From: Angiostrongylus vasorum
Taxonomy: Eukaryota > Nematoda > Chromadorea > Rhabditida > Metastrongylidae
Reading direction: 5' to 3'
DNA: 64,000 bases
NCBI GenBank assembly: GCA_018806985.1
Contig: JADANN010000409.1
Span: 1,488,001 to 1,552,000, forward strand
How positions within the stretch are numbered: position 1 is the stretch's first letter; every line of letters begins with the position of its first letter. The notes under the pieces are model-generated. The model did not search any database, was not told the DNA's origin, and was given only the letters and a program-made list of their open reading frames with translations. This document shows, one piece after another, positions 35,636 to 48,366 of the stretch. Made by a program: the position numbers and the translations under genes.

Positions 35636-35712
35636 AGGCCCAGATAGCGCAGTGGAAATGATACTCGTTTATATGTAGAAGGCACTTATTCAAACCATCT
35701 TATGGATAGATG
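35636..35712 (+). repeat. tRNA-like head, isolated
   Basis: GATAGCGCAGTGGAAATGAT (A-box-like) and CTTATTCAAACCATC (B-box-like) 48 bp apart. No anticodon arm that folds well, so probably an orphan SINE head rather than a tRNA gene. Confidence 0.35.
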
Positions 35713-36149
35713 AATACGAAGCTCCACAGCATACAAGTCGATGTTCCTACCTTTCCTCAAAGAATGGCATATAATGCCTTTGTTATACAAATTCAAACTT
35801 TAAAGTTATTAGGGGCTTAACTATTTGGCTTCTTAGACAGGACTTTTTCTGCGGGTCGTAGAAGCTCTTTCATTCGCTTGGTTCCTCTGCAGTTCTTATC
35901 GATAGAGGTGATTGTGTATTCACGTGTGGCTTTTGGTTTTGCATATTTGAAAGTCTATTCCAGTTGTGAGTACGGCTAATTTATTTATGTAACAAGCATT
36001 ACTGCCCACCTATCTATGATCTTTTTCGCAATCTCCCGTCCTGTCTTGTTTCCTGCAGTCATCTGGTCTGTTGTTCTTTCCATCTATCTGTCGTCTTCCA
36101 TTCTATATGACATGCTCAAGACGTTTATTTCTTGGAACATATTAAGATG

Positions 36150-38190
36150 GGTATCGGAGGCGGGGTTTAGCTTTTGATACCCACGTATAGCTTGGGGGTA
36201 TCAAAAACTAAATACGATAAAATAAATGGGCCTCATTGCCGTGACTACGAAAAAGCCCCCCGATACGGCGTAAAATTTGAGGGCCATTCAAAGGATCCCC
36301 TAAATCGCAAAGGACTACGGTGACGATCTGTACCTATAATGCACGCACGCTCGCACTTGAGTCCTCGATAGAAGATTTGATCATTCAGGTAAGAAAAATA
36401 AGGTAAGACATCATCTGACTGTGCGACACGAGACAATGGCTTTCATTAAACGGCGTCTATGACACCGAAGAAGAACTTTTCCTCGGAACATGCTACAATA
36501 GAAGAGTAAGCGGCGTCGGCGTTCTCATCAACACAAGTTTGGCGCAGAACGTCGATTCCTTCGAACAACTAATAACACGAATCGGACGTGTATGATTGAA
36601 GAGATGTGCATCAATATCGACTAATTCGTCATCTACGCACCGACATTAAGCTATGACGAAGACGAAATCGAAGCGTTCTACATAGACTTGGAAGAGTTCT
36701 GTAGAGATGACCATGCACTGCTCAATGTCATCATTAGGGATTTTTAACGCTAGGATGAGGTGCAAAAAGAATGTCTGAAGAAAGTCATATTCGGAGCCAC
36801 GGATTGGAATCGAACGATCAGAGTGAACGGCTATCATGATAACCAAGACCATTCATGGTAACTCGCAATGCCAAAATGTCGCACTCCTAACGCTGAACGT
36901 GGGAGACTCTGAATGAAGAGTGTCATAAGGACATAGACCACATCGCAGCAAATCGAAGGTTTTACCCTAACCGATGCCGTTATTGTCCTAAAATTTTACT
37001 CTGGATCGAACATCGTCTCCTTCTGCACAATTTGATTCCTCGCAGAATGCAGAAAAAAGCCGCTGTCTCACTTTCATCGATTTACAGAAGGCCTTTGATT
37101 CAACTGAGAAAGAAGCAGTCATAGAAGCCCTTGATAGTCAAGGAGTCCCTACTCAGTACGCAAAGATTCTTCGTGAGCTGTACATAATTTTCACAACCAA
37201 GATACCATCATTCCATAACGATATTAGAAGCGACGTCTAAAGAGGTGCTAGGCAAGGCGACACCATCTCGCAAAAAATTATTTACCGCCACCTTCCAAAA
37301 TATCATGCGAACATTGGAGTGGGATAATATGGGAGTGAAAATCGATGGTTGCCAGTTACACCATTTTCGCATCGCTGATGACATCGTCCTTACAACATCA
37401 AACATTAGCCAAGCGGAGCGAATGCTGGCCGACTTCGATAGAGCCTGTTGAAAGACTGGTCTTCGACTAAATCTCACAAAAACGATGTTTATGAGGAACG
37501 GATAGGTTTCGTATGCCCCATTCACGCTCAATGGAACGAATATCTCTGAATGCTCCAGTTATGTCTATCTAGGTCGGGAAAATCAACATGTTGAACGACT
37601 TAGCTCCAGAGTTGAGTAGAAGGAAACGAACGGCTTGCGGAGCTTTGAAGAGCATCGAGGATGTTGTGAAAACGACAAAGAACTTGTGATTCCCTTCCCA
37701 CCTCTTTGACTCGACGATTCTCCTTACTTTACTGAATTCGTAAGAAACTTGGTCGATGCACAGGAAAGATGAAAGATCACTCAGCGTTATCGAAAGCACA
37801 GTCAAAGAAAGGACGTTACTAGGAGTATCCCGTGTCACACAAGTAAAGGAAGAGGTCCGATGCTCCGACTTGCGTCAACGATCAAAAATCAAAGATGCCG
37901 TTCTGTACGCCAAACAGTCGAAAGATAAGGTGGGCTGGACACGTATTGCGCATGAGTGACAACCGATGGACAAGAGCTGTCAGTGACAGGATTCCTCGGG
38001 ATGTCAAACGCACTGCAGGAAGATTACCGACCCCATGGTCAAAGTTATTCACGAAAAGCGTGATGCTCTCCCTGGAGCGAGCAGAAGCCACTGGGTTACT
38101 CTTGCACCCGACAGGGGAAAAACGGAAAATTTACTGGCATCCGCTTGAGTCACTCTGCAATCAATGTGGCGACGGGTGATAGGTGGTCGG
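36150..38190 (+). pseudogene. Decayed RTE-type non-LTR retrotransposon (endonuclease + reverse transcriptase)
   Basis: Fragments in order across changing plus-strand frames: endonuclease start TYNARTLALESS (about 36333), GVGVLINTSLAQNVDSF (about 36510), RT blocks FIDLQKAFDS (about 37080), RGARQGDTIS (about 37240), FRIADDIVL catalytic box (37365-37391), SSYVYLGRE (about 37555), and the post-RT tail LRMSDNRWTRAV and AGRLPTPWSK (about 37940-38040). Several stops and frameshifts interrupt it, so it is dead. Elements of this kind are plausible sources of the machinery that moved the SINEs here. Confidence 0.8.
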
Positions 38191-39717
38191 AGACGGGGGC
38201 ATTCTTCAGTGATGTGAATTGCGGAAATGGTGTTAAGTGTGTTGGTTCATCCTCACAAGACATCATTCGCATGTCCCCGATGTGGTCCATCACCTTTTCG
38301 ATACTGCTGAAATATCATTCTCTGTTCATGCTGGGAGCTGGAAGAGTCATTCCGTCAATTAAGTGAGCACTTAAGTCGGCTTCTCTAAGTTGATTAGTGG
38401 TCTTTGCCAATGTCCCGAGCGAGACAGGTGCTGCTCGCTGTCTCACGCGGAGTTCTTCTGGCAAGTCCTTAGGTCCGTCCGTTTAGTGCTCCAAACATGC
38501 GCCTTGTGTGGTCTCTTCAGTTGGCGTGCAGTTCAGGGCATTCTATTCTTTTTGACATAGATTTTCTTCGAATCGATTCACTCTCGGATTTTTTTCGTTG
38601 TCTTGATGAGCTCGTTGAGCATTGTCTTTTGTTTCTGCAATATCGTTTGAAGATGAAACAGTGTTTTCGGTAAAAGAAAAGCTGCAAAGGAATCGTCTAT
38701 AAGCACGGAACCTTTTGTTGTCTCAGAATGTATACATCATTGTGGCACAGCGGTTAAAAGCTTCGGCGAAGTTCCGTGACCTCGCGGTTGTTCTTTATTA
38801 ATTAATGATTGGAATAATGAGTGGTCCGTGAAGAAACCGTGTAGTCGTTGTTCAACGATTAATGCGGTCCGTAATTTTTCTTTATCGGTCGTGTCTCCAC
38901 TGTACTTAGCTGAAGCAGACGATACAGCATTGATTTCTACACTGTCAAATACTTTCCCGTAGTCAAGGAAGGACTAGCAGCAGATCGTATTCCCTTGCTT
39001 TTTTCGGCGGTCAGTATTGGTCATATGACAAGTCCACTTGAGCATGAAGTTCACACCTTCCAACTGATTGTTGGAAATGTCGTCAACCTACTGATACTAA
39101 CACTCAAATATTTCCCTTGATTTCTTTCGACACGCTTGATCCGTTTTATCAATATTCTTCGAAGTTTGACGCCGACAAGCCGAATCTATTTTCGGAGGAA
39201 TTACTTTCAGGTTAGATGGTGTAACTTATAGTTCTAGCTACTTGAAACTGTGAGAGATTGCTAAAGAAGCTGTGCAGACTTAACTGTGAAAGGCGTTTTA
39301 ATCAGCGAGTATGTTTAACAAAGCCGAAATCAGTAGGTGTTGAGGATAGCTGTACAGATTTAAAGATGCGGTTATAGATTCTCTACTTGGTTTAAGCAGA
39401 GTTACCTCCAAAGTTTGGCGTTCTTTCTAGTGAAACAACGCGTCTGCAGATATTTCTTCCTTAGTAAAATTTTTTTTGCTGAGTAAATAAACGTCGGAGG
39501 AAAACCAGCAGCTCCTAGTTTCCTTAATGGAATGTCTTCTCGGACAGTATTTGGTTTTTTAAAATGGTCATTCTATGAATCAAGAACTTTATGCTACTTT
39601 TTTGTCGTTGAGATTAGACTTAACATAGCACCGAAGAGGATATGTCAGACAAGTTCCTACACAGTGTATGTCCATGGAAATAGATGAATCCGAAGAAATA
39701 TTGTGTATCTATAGCCT

Positions 39718-39960
39718 TTATGTAGAGTCTTTAGCGAGTTACGGAACCCGAGGTTTTGTCGTTTCTCATCAACAGCTAGACCTATCGGATACCGGACGCA
39801 TTGGAGTTGTTGGTGAATGCTGGATTGTAAGGTTATAAGGATGATATGTAGAGTCTTTGACCTAGCAAACCTGAGGTTTTCTCATTTTTCATCAGAGCCA
39901 CATCATCGGATACCGAAAGCGTTGTTATTGGAGAAGGTTGAAGTGTGAAGTTATAAGGAT
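39718..39960 (+). repeat. Two-unit tandem duplication, period about 122 bp
   Basis: ATGTAGAGTCTTT ... GTTATAAGGATG occurs at about 39719-39842 and 39845-39960 with about 25 percent divergence. Confidence 0.6.
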
Positions 39961-39997
39961 GCCCTTATGCTCCTTCGACTTACTAGCAGTTAACCTT

Positions 39998-40181
39998 GCT
40001 GACTTACATTATCTCAAGTCATTGTCGAAGGCTGTCGTTAACTCTGTGAGCCTTTCACCTTTTAACTATTCGACGTTCGATAAAAATTCGGAACAATATA
40101 AACAGTGGCAGAACAGAGTACTAAATGGTCCCTTGGTTTTCCAGTCAAGTGCTCCTAAATGGTGCCCATCTAGGAAAGTGA
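39998..40181 (+). other. Possible exon with strong donor
   Basis: Plus frame LSPFNYSTFDKNSEQYKQWQ then NRVLNGPLVFQSSAPKWC ends at AGGAAA|GTGAGT. The composition is plausible for protein but the acceptor is unclear and no partner exon was found. Confidence 0.25.
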
Positions 40182-40452
40182 GTATTGTGTGATATGCTGC
40201 TTAGTTAATGTTTGCTTTCCTAAAATTCATAACAAGGAAGCATCCACATTGTGCTTCCATAAAAAGCTTCATTCATTCATAACTCACTAGCCGAAATTAT
40301 CGGCAACAACTTCGAAGCCTCTAAAAGAGTTCTTAGTACGAATACTTCTGATCAAATGCACTTAAGTCACAAAAAAATATGAACATTAACAAATTATCGT
40401 CGTAAAAGATAGAAAACCATATGTGTTTGTACAAATAGCAGGACTAAATCAT

Positions 40453-40640
40453 CTAAAAAAATAGAAATGTACAACCCGGATAAATCCTCCCACATACTGC
40501 TTGCATTGAAAAAACTGATTCTGTAGGGGAATGATAGGAAAGATCGAGATCATAGCTTGCTAGGTTCCCATGAACATCAAAACTAATGAAGTTTGGATAT
40601 ATTGTTAGATTCATAACCCGGAGGTCATGAATGGTAACAC
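40453..40640 (-). CDS. Candidate exon, strand-rich extracellular-type protein
   Basis: Open frame after acceptor TTTTGCAAG: VTIHDLRVMNLTIYPNFISF then DVHGNLASYDLDLSYHSPTE. Alternating hydrophobic residues suggest beta strands. The pattern is vaguely like LBP/BPI-type lipid-binding proteins, but that is only an impression. The exon may end at a GT near 40470 rather than at the downstream TAG. Confidence 0.22.
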
Positions 40641-42954
40641 CTTGCAAAAACAGGATTTTATTCTACGACAACTTTCGAAGCTTTGTCAAACCAGTTATAC
40701 AAATAAAAAAGTAACTATTTTTCCTAATTGTGAAGGAGCTTATCGAAATTCTCCTTCTCGCTCGAATTCTTCATTCGAACGTCTCAGTTGTTTTTGCATA
40801 TGATGGTCCTTGGGGGTTTTTTTCCAGAAGATGACGGCTCAAGTCGAGAGCTTTTCTGGTTCATTCCAACTGCGTCACACAACTGCTTTTTCGGACGGCA
40901 CTGTCACGGTAGACGAGGGTGTTCATCCGTACCGCTTGCCATTTCGTTGACTGACCACTCGTCACGGAGTACTTTTTCGCATTTTTATCCCATCCACACT
41001 AAATTCGTTAGTTAAATATGAAGACAGACATCGAGTTCAGTACACATAAACAGGATAAAATGAAGTGCTCAAGATGAGAAGTACTCAGCTCGACCTAGAA
41101 CAGTGGTCTCTTGAAAATGGTGGTAAAGTCAATAGAGTTTAAATGCTTTAACAAGTTTTCACGCTTAAAAAGACAGATATAATATGAAAGATAGCGGAGT
41201 AAAAACAAAGCCTTTGGAGTAAAAGATATGGAGAAGGCCTTTATCAGCTCATTTATTGATAAACCACTTTATGCACAGAAATGCAACAATGGAGCCCGCT
41301 ACTTACCACCCTACTCATAGAGAAGCGGCATAGGTAAGGGAGTAAATCAGCGGCCGTGGGCGACAGCAATAAGAGCTATTCAACAAAGATTAAGGGTCAC
41401 CATTTGTTCTTTACTTGTTAGCACATAACGGACAATGCTGGCTTCTAGATAACAAGCGATAATTTTCAGATAGCTAGGGATGTTGAGAGCTTAGAAATTG
41501 ATAGGTCCATGCATCGAACTTTACCTTAAAAGCATGGACAATTCTTAGAAATTACTTTTTTTCACCTATTGAATTGATTATTCTCAAAATGTACAAAAAG
41601 TCCTAACAGATAGTCAACCATCCAATTGTTCCAAAGTAATCCCCACAGGTGAGAAAGTCGACGATGCACACGTTAAGGTGCACCATCGCGGTCCGTTCTA
41701 CGAAATTCCCCGACTACTCAATCGCTCTGACGTTCAAAATATGAGCCTCAATGAAGGAAAGCGGAAAAATTGTGTTATGTGAGCAATAGTAAAGTAATAC
41801 TTTACTAAATCGACTTTAACTCAATCCTGGAATGAAAAATCTACACCTTTGGCTAATAATGCTTGGAGGATCTCCGTTGGAGGCGAAAGATGAGTAAGTC
41901 AATATTGATAGTCCATTCTACTCTAATAGCCCAAAAGACTAAGGTAACCTCGAGCAGAAAATTCCAAAATCTACTAAACCAACTCATAAATCAGCTTCTG
42001 ATAAATTAAGAAAACACCGTTTACGAAAGTCCAAAGAGTCAAACTGGGATCAACATCATAGGTCCGAACAAGAAATGAATCGTAGTGGAAAGTACGGCAT
42101 GTTTAAAACCACAAGTTATTTCGGAACATGAAATTGAACTACCAACATGTCCCGCTTTCCCTTACTTAACCATAAGTTAGCATCCACTTATGGTCTTGCG
42201 CATAGACGTGTTCTGAATAACTCCGTTTTGCAAGCCATCCTTGAATTTCTTATATAAAACGAAGAAGCAATGAACACGTGTGCTTTCCCGATTCAGCAGA
42301 TCATAGCCTTCCAAAAAGAGTGCCCAAAATCCTCAATTTTTCAGATGGTACGGAAAATATTATATACGAATTAGAGGGTTGCTAATGCGATAGAGGTTGG
42401 CACAAAGCCTTGCCATTGCATTTTGTCTAAGGTGGAAGCACTAGTAATCGATATGCGGCCATCACTACTGTAAATATACAGATGATTGCTTTGTCATCTG
42501 CTCCACACGAAGAGAGTGGACAAATGCTTTGAGTTACTAAACGAATAGTCTGAGTAGATAACATCCACCCAGGCGAAGCCGAAAGAAAACTGGCTTCCAT
42601 TACTGAACGTTCAAACCAGCCTATCCGAAAACGGCCACATCACTAAGTGGCACTGAAAGCGATGCAACAAGGTTCATTACTCACTCTCATCCTCACTGGT
42701 TCATTACCTCACTTCTTATCCCTCACATACAAAAACGGTGCTTCTAGGAAGCATGTTTCGAACACCCACCCACCAGTGTGTGCAGAGGAACAGAGCAGAA
42801 GGAAGAATCAGTGAAATTAGCGCGAGGCATTTCAAATGCTTACAAAACCATAGCTCCGCGGGTTAGGTTTGGGGGAAGAACCACGCCCACAACCGATAGA
42901 TTTAGCGAGAATAAGGTTCCCTTCATTCTGTCTTACCGTTCCAACGAAATAAAT

Positions 42955-43395
42955 TCAACTTCTATAATGCTGAGATGCTTGCAAAACTCCGGACCACTGA
43001 TGTCTACAGTGGGAAACGAAAGCGCTATTCGCAGCATACCCTACCATTAAAAAAGAATAGGCAGGAAATAAAAAGGTTTAGACTGTGATTATAACTGTAG
43101 CCTCAGCTTAACTGGCTTCAATGTCGATTTGGTCTCCCCAAATCAACCCCGTTGACGGGTGATTGCTGATGGCAGTGATCGATAGAACCAGCTGAGAGAC
43201 AGGCGAAACGAAGGACCCGCATGGCGTGGTGGTGAACGCCTTACTCCCCGGAGAGGGCAATAGCGCGTTCGTTGCCCACCGCAGACACGTGCGGTCCGGA
43301 GTTTTGCAAATATCTCAGCATTATAGAAGTCATATTTCGCAACGTACACGGCCATTAAAAAGAATAGGCAGTAAATAAAAAAGTTAAGATTGAAA
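42955..43395. mobile_element. Family C copy 3
   Basis: Left arm 42965-43030 (ATAATGCTGAGATGCTTGC) and right arm 43195-43325, separated by the family spacer with GACGGGTGATTGCTGATGGC. Confidence 0.72.
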
Positions 43396-43635
43396 TAAAT
43401 TCAGCTATAAAATGTTAATTACAAGCGACCGGTCGAGAGAATTCGGGAACAGTGGTTAAAGTACCACTGGGCACTCTCACACGCCAGCTAAATCGTGACG
43501 ACCTATATGACCGTCTGTGCAGAACGCAAAAATGAAAACATCTAGTCGATAAGTTTAAGTTGATACCAAGTACTCCATTAGGCACGCATAGTACACAGAA
43601 ACATAAAGGAGAAGATTTTATCATCATCCTAGCAC

Positions 43636-44017
43636 TTGAATACTTGGACGGTCTGTCCTCAGTAGTTGTGTGGGCCCCAGCATAATCTCCATTTTTCGGA
43701 GATTTTCTGGCTGAGCCATTGTGGTTCCATGTAATTCCGAGGACAGCGTGGCTAAACTCTGCCCCAGGTCGTCACCACGACAGGCAGTCGCAGCCCTTGT
43801 GTATTAGAGCGAGATTTGCTACCACACGTCTGTTTTGGTACCAGGACGGTGACGGATCCTGGTATTGGTTATTTCTTAGCTAGGCTTCCTTATGGAAACG
43901 TCGAACTCCTTCTCAGCTTGGGAGATCCTGCCAGGGGATGAATCTCCCCGTTGTAAATCGCAGCCCGACATCAGGGAGCACCTCCCAGCCACGATGAGGC
44001 GGTAAACCATTAGAAGG
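43636..44017 (-). mobile_element. Family B copy 7
   Basis: CATCCTMGCAC at 43625-43635 and 44018-44028 (one mismatch). Confidence 0.87.
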
Positions 44018-44944
44018 CATCCTCGCACAGGAATCCAAAACATCAGCGCGTACCTTAAAGCGTTTTCGATAAATTCTAGAAATCCAAAAATGAATAGCAA
44101 GGAGGAGTATCTTGTGGACAAGAGTTACCAGCACCATATCTTAGACTGGTTCTCTAACCTGAGCCAAGCCCATTCCTCGCCCATGTGGGACTTTGTGTTG
44201 TTGGTCTCCACCAAATAACTGGATTACTTAAAGCGAAAAAAATAAGTTTTTTTAAAAAAAGCTGTTTATTATGTGCGTGAAAATTTACGTATTATATTCT
44301 GTCTGCTGAGGTTATGAACGTGTTTGGCTGAGTAGACTTCATGTCAACTTGATCTTTCGAGGTTCTGAAGAAGGCCAAACCGCAAAAAACGTCAGCTATT
44401 GTGTATTAATAAATGCTAACCCTCATAACAACCTCACGTTTGTTCATAAAAAAAGTTAAAGAACTATTTATGAATGCCTTGGTTAAAAACAAGTCGGTCT
44501 TGGGATTTGCCATCTTTGATTAGATTGTACAGCTCATATGAGGTTGTGCTACAACCCAATGAAGGTTATATAACAACATCTATAAAAATATATTGCGTCG
44601 TCTGAGGCCTGAAAAATCGAGAATCTATTGATGTAGAATAAGAGAATTTGAACAGTGTAGGAAAAGATCTACATATTCTTCCAAATTTTATCTTAATTAA
44701 TAAGAGCAGGATAAGGTAAGATGCCTTGCTTTATTGGTAAAAGCGTCGTATGAGCTGAATCCAATGCACATAGTCCGCTGTGTGTTAAGCAACTAGTAGG
44801 TATCTTTAAATTAATTAATTGTATTAGTCAATTAACTTAGGTTTAAAATTATAAAATAGTACTTGCGAAGTTGATAATAATAGTGCTCTTCAATAGTTGG
44901 CAATGAAAGAGTGACGAAGTGAAGTTAAGCACAATTTTAACATT

Positions 44945-45170
44945 GTACTTATTGCCTACTACACCTTTTCACGGCAGTTATTGAAATACAACCACAACGA
45001 TATTTGCAAAACTCTGAACCGCAGGTGTTCAACAGGAAGGCGAAACCAAGAGAAGGACCGTTATGGTGTGGAGGTGAATACGTGAACCCCCGGTTAGAGC
45101 AATAGTGTGTTTGATCCCCACCGCTGACACCTGCGGTCCATAGTTTTGCAAATACTAGCATCATTGCAGA
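44945..45170. mobile_element. Family C copy 4, decayed
   Basis: TATTGCCTACTACACCTTTTC flank and both arms shortened; second arm ends CTGCGGTCCATAGTTTTGC. Confidence 0.6.
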
Positions 45171-45830
45171 AGTTGACCATAGTTGAGATTTTCTTCGGCT
45201 CTAAAGAGATTTTTTTCTACTACGGGTTTGGAACTCCATGACCTTCACTGAGGAAAAATCAACGCAGATTTTTCCCTCGGAGGTACTAATTGGAACAAGA
45301 AACATGAACATAGTTGGGCTCCACAACCACGTAACATCACGGCGGACTTTTTAAGCAAGAGGGACAATTTTCTACATGCCTGAGCTGACACAAGGTTGAT
45401 ACAAAAGATTTTATTCGCCTAATGTTTCGGTGCATTCGCCTTCGTTAGAGCCGTGTTGATCCGAGTCGATGGGCAACTTCTGGTTGTTGTCGCGATTCGG
45501 GTGAGGCCATTCGACGGTGCTCCCTCTGGATTTGTCTCTGGCTTGTCTTTGTCTATAAACATTCCCCAACGATTTCTTTATAGCCCATACTGTAGACTTT
45601 CTGCCTCAGTATGAAGCCTAACCAGTTGATCAAGCAAGATTTTTAAAAGTAACATTGTTTTATATGGCACATGCAACAGTGATTAGGTCAAAAAAGTCTG
45701 TCAGCGGGAGTATCCCTTATCTTTTTTTCTTATCAATATCGACGGATTATTAGAAACGTCCAACAAAAGCGTCGTTTTGCTCGCTAACTATTAACCTATT
45801 CGAAAAGCACCTGTTAAGCATAAGAAATAT

Positions 45831-46217
45831 TTACTCACTTGATTCTTGAGGCCAGTTCTCACTGGTTGTGCGGGCCCCAGCATAAACTCCTTTTTTCGGA
45901 GATTTCCTGATTAAGCCATTGTGGTTCTATGAAATTCCGAGGTCAACTTGGCCAAAGTCTGCCTCAGGTCTTCACCACCACAAGTGGTCCAGCCCTTGTG
46001 GATCAGAGGGAGATTTGTTTGCCACCATGCGATAGTTTGATACCAGGACGGTGGTGGATCTTGGTATTCGTTTTGTTCTAGCTAGGGTTCCTGATTTAAA
46101 CGCCGGACTCCTCAGCTTGGGGGGACCCTGCCAAGGGATGAATCCCCCCGCTGTAAATTGCAATCAGACAACCAGGAGCACTTCCCAACCACGACGAGGC
46201 TGTAAACCGTTAGGAGG
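45831..46217 (-). mobile_element. Family B copy 8
   Basis: AGCATAAGMAATAT at 45817-45830 and 46218-46231 (one mismatch). Confidence 0.87.
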
Positions 46218-46799
46218 AGCATAAGCAATATGCAAATAAATGTAATGAGATCGCAGATGGGATTCATTGTTTCGACTGCAGAAAAGAACATCCCAGGGTG
46301 TAGAATTAACATAGATATGGGCATAAAGGAAAACTAAACAGAAGAGAGAGGCTTAGACAGCATTTGCTCAGCTTATGACTGCCAACGACCAGCTGATCGA
46401 ACTAAAGTTCTGCTTCTATCAGTTCGACTCAGCAATTTTGTCAACACTTTCTGTACATGGACTAGGCTCCTTAACTTGATGGGGAGCTCTTCGCTCTCTC
46501 AACAAAGCTCTGGAACGATGTTCCTCTGAGTAGTTAACGACGACCATCTGCAGTCGACCATCGAAGGGCTTTTTTTTAAGAACTACTAAAACGGTCCTCC
46601 AAAAAGTCAATTTTAGTCAATCAACCAAACTTTGTTATTTCAAAAAGCTCGATAAGGAGATGCTGCATGAACTTGTGGGAAACAAAGAGGTCGTCGCTGT
46701 GAAACTGGTCCGGAATCATGTGGAGTTTTTCCTCCATTGTACACTTGGAAGACAACCCCTTGTCCATGATTTCATGAAATTTCGAGAGCCAACTGCTGA

Positions 46800-46846
46800 C
46801 GGATCCCTTGGGATTGATAAACATCTAGTGCTTTATCCTTTACTCT
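46800..46846 (+). repeat. SINE-A tail fragment
   Basis: GGATCCCTTGGGATTGATAA and TAGTGCTTTATCCTTT match the last 45 bp of SINE-A only. Confidence 0.45.
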
Positions 46847-46959
46847 TAACCTACTAATATCGACAAATATTTCTATTATCTGTATCCCTGCAAAAAAGGA
46901 AGCTTTAGAAAATTGAATTAATTATACTCACAGCGATGCCGAGGTATGAACAAAACGAG

Positions 46960-47345
46960 ATAGCATTGTAATGCTGAGATAATTGCAAAACCTGGACCCT
47001 AGGCTAAACTCGAACTTATGATTGCCTTTTTCGGTGCCTCACCTGTTACCTGCTGCACCACTCAGGCCATTGATTTGCCTTCCTCTCAACCGATTTACTA
47101 CCCTAACAGTGGCATCAGCAGTCACTCGCCAACGGGAATGATTTAAGGAGAACAGATCGGCACTAAAACCCACTTAAGCTAAAGCTGTAGCCGAAATCAT
47201 AATGTTCAGCTTTTTTATTCACTGCATATTGCTTTCTTCACTGCAGCGTATGATGTGAACTACATGCATAAATATGAATGCATTTCACATAATACTCTAC
47301 CGTGAGGAAATAATAGGCAGTAAATAAAAAATTAAAACTAGGAAC
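46960..47345. mobile_element. Family C remnants
   Basis: AATGCTGAGATAATTGCAAA at about 46971 and flank TTTTTTATTCACTGC / GGCAGTAAATAAAAAAT at 47213-47335; arms largely lost. Confidence 0.45.
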
Positions 47346-47524
47346 CTCAACTGGGCTTTAAATCGCAATTACCCCACCCCCACGGCGGCTTACGTGCTAT
47401 CAAGCACACCAACTGAGTGTCTTGCTTTTCCTTCCTCTCAGCCATGTTTTTTATCCCAGAGGTGCTATCAGCAACTCCTCGTTAACGAGAATAACCTAGG
47501 GAGCACAAATCAGTACTTGAACGT

Positions 47525-47828
47525 TTCGTCCTGAGCGGTTGTGCGGGCCCCAGCAAAACTCCATTTTTCTGAAATTTGCTGGTCAAGCCATTGTGGTTCC
47601 CTGGAATCCCGAGGTCAGCCTGGCCAAAGTCTGCCACAGGTCTTCACCACCACAGGCAATCGCAGCCTTTGTAGATCGGAGGGAGATTTGCCACCATGCG
47701 CTTCCTGATGGAAACGCCGGACTCCTCAGCCTGGGAGACCGTGTCAGAGGGATGAATCGCCTTGCTGCATATCGCACCCCGACAACATGGAACACCTCCC
47801 AACCATGTAAACGCGCTAAATAGTTGGG
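47525..47828 (-). mobile_element. Family B copy 9, internally deleted
   Basis: About 80 bp missing near 47700, where ATGCG jumps to CTTCCTGATGG; both ends of the family are present. Confidence 0.78.
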
Positions 47829-48224
47829 AGGAAGAGTAAAGAGATAACTTTAACGAACCCATAGTCGCTGAATACGACAAAACGTTTGAACGGAATTCCG
47901 AAACATTAAGCAAAAAAAGGTTTATTATGAAGTAGGATATGCAACCTCTGAGCCAAATCTCAAGAATATGAAATGCTTTGAAGGCAATGTTGCTGCTATA
48001 CAGCAAGATTTTGCACACACTAATTTTTCCACTGAAGAAGCTCTTTGTGTAAAGGTTTTGATTAGAGCAGAGATCTAGGATTTTATGCCAGGATCTTGCT
48101 TGCCAGCCGTCTTGCGCAAATGACAGTAGGCCTAACCTACTGTTCTCACTTTTACAACCATTTTATTGAGACAACACCAAAATGAAAGGGCTAGTGATAT
48201 CAATTAATTAGAAGAAGTTTATAT

Positions 48225-48230
48225 TTTATT
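48225..48230 (-). terminator. AATAAA poly(A) signal overlapping the GPCR stop codon
   Basis: AATAAA on the minus strand shares bases with the TAA stop. It supports the read-through version of the last exon. A second AATAAA lies about 60 nt further downstream near 48164. Confidence 0.4.
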
Positions 48231-48366
48231 TTTTAGTTGCATAGAAATATATAGGTGGCAATGTTACTGAAACATTTTTTGCGATACTTACCCTGTTTCT
48301 GATGATGATAAGAAGTCTCCTTCTGAAGAAAGCTGATGACATACAGAAAAGCACGAAATTCATAAC
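48226..48366 (-). CDS. GPCR exon 8: TM7 end and C-terminal tail
   Basis: VMNFVLFCMSSAFFRRRLLI then IIRNR, followed by a possible GTAAGT donor at 48286-48291. Reading through gives 21 further residues ending at TAA 48226-48228. If the donor is used, a later tail exon exists that I cannot locate. Confidence 0.75.
   Translation of the reverse strand, partial: VMNFVLFCMSSAFFRRRLLIIIRNRVSIAKNVSVTLPPIYFYATKK

Larger units (their letters stand above)
32521..36149. other. Gene-poor stretch
   Basis: Holds SINE-D fragments, a family E end near 34950, a family F piece near 35320-35450, the Cys-rich exon candidate and the tRNA-like head, and nothing else recognised. Confidence 0.35.
38191..42954. other. 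Gene-poor stretch
   Basis: Apart from the tandem duplication and exon candidates listed, nothing is recognised. GTGGCACAGCGGTTAAAAGC at about 38750 is an A-box-like match without a B box. Confidence 0.35.

Noticed and set aside
35636..35712. Possible tRNA gene
   Set aside because: A- and B-box-like words are present but no cloverleaf forms. Kept only as a tRNA-like repeat head.
41829..41890. Signal-peptide-like start MKNLHLWLIMLGGSPLEAKD followed by GTAAGT
   Set aside because: Only 21 codons, with no second exon found. Interesting but unsupported.
46621..46824. Coding-like minus frame of 67 codons
   Set aside because: Its start lies in a SINE-A tail fragment (46800-46846), and the remainder has no splice context.
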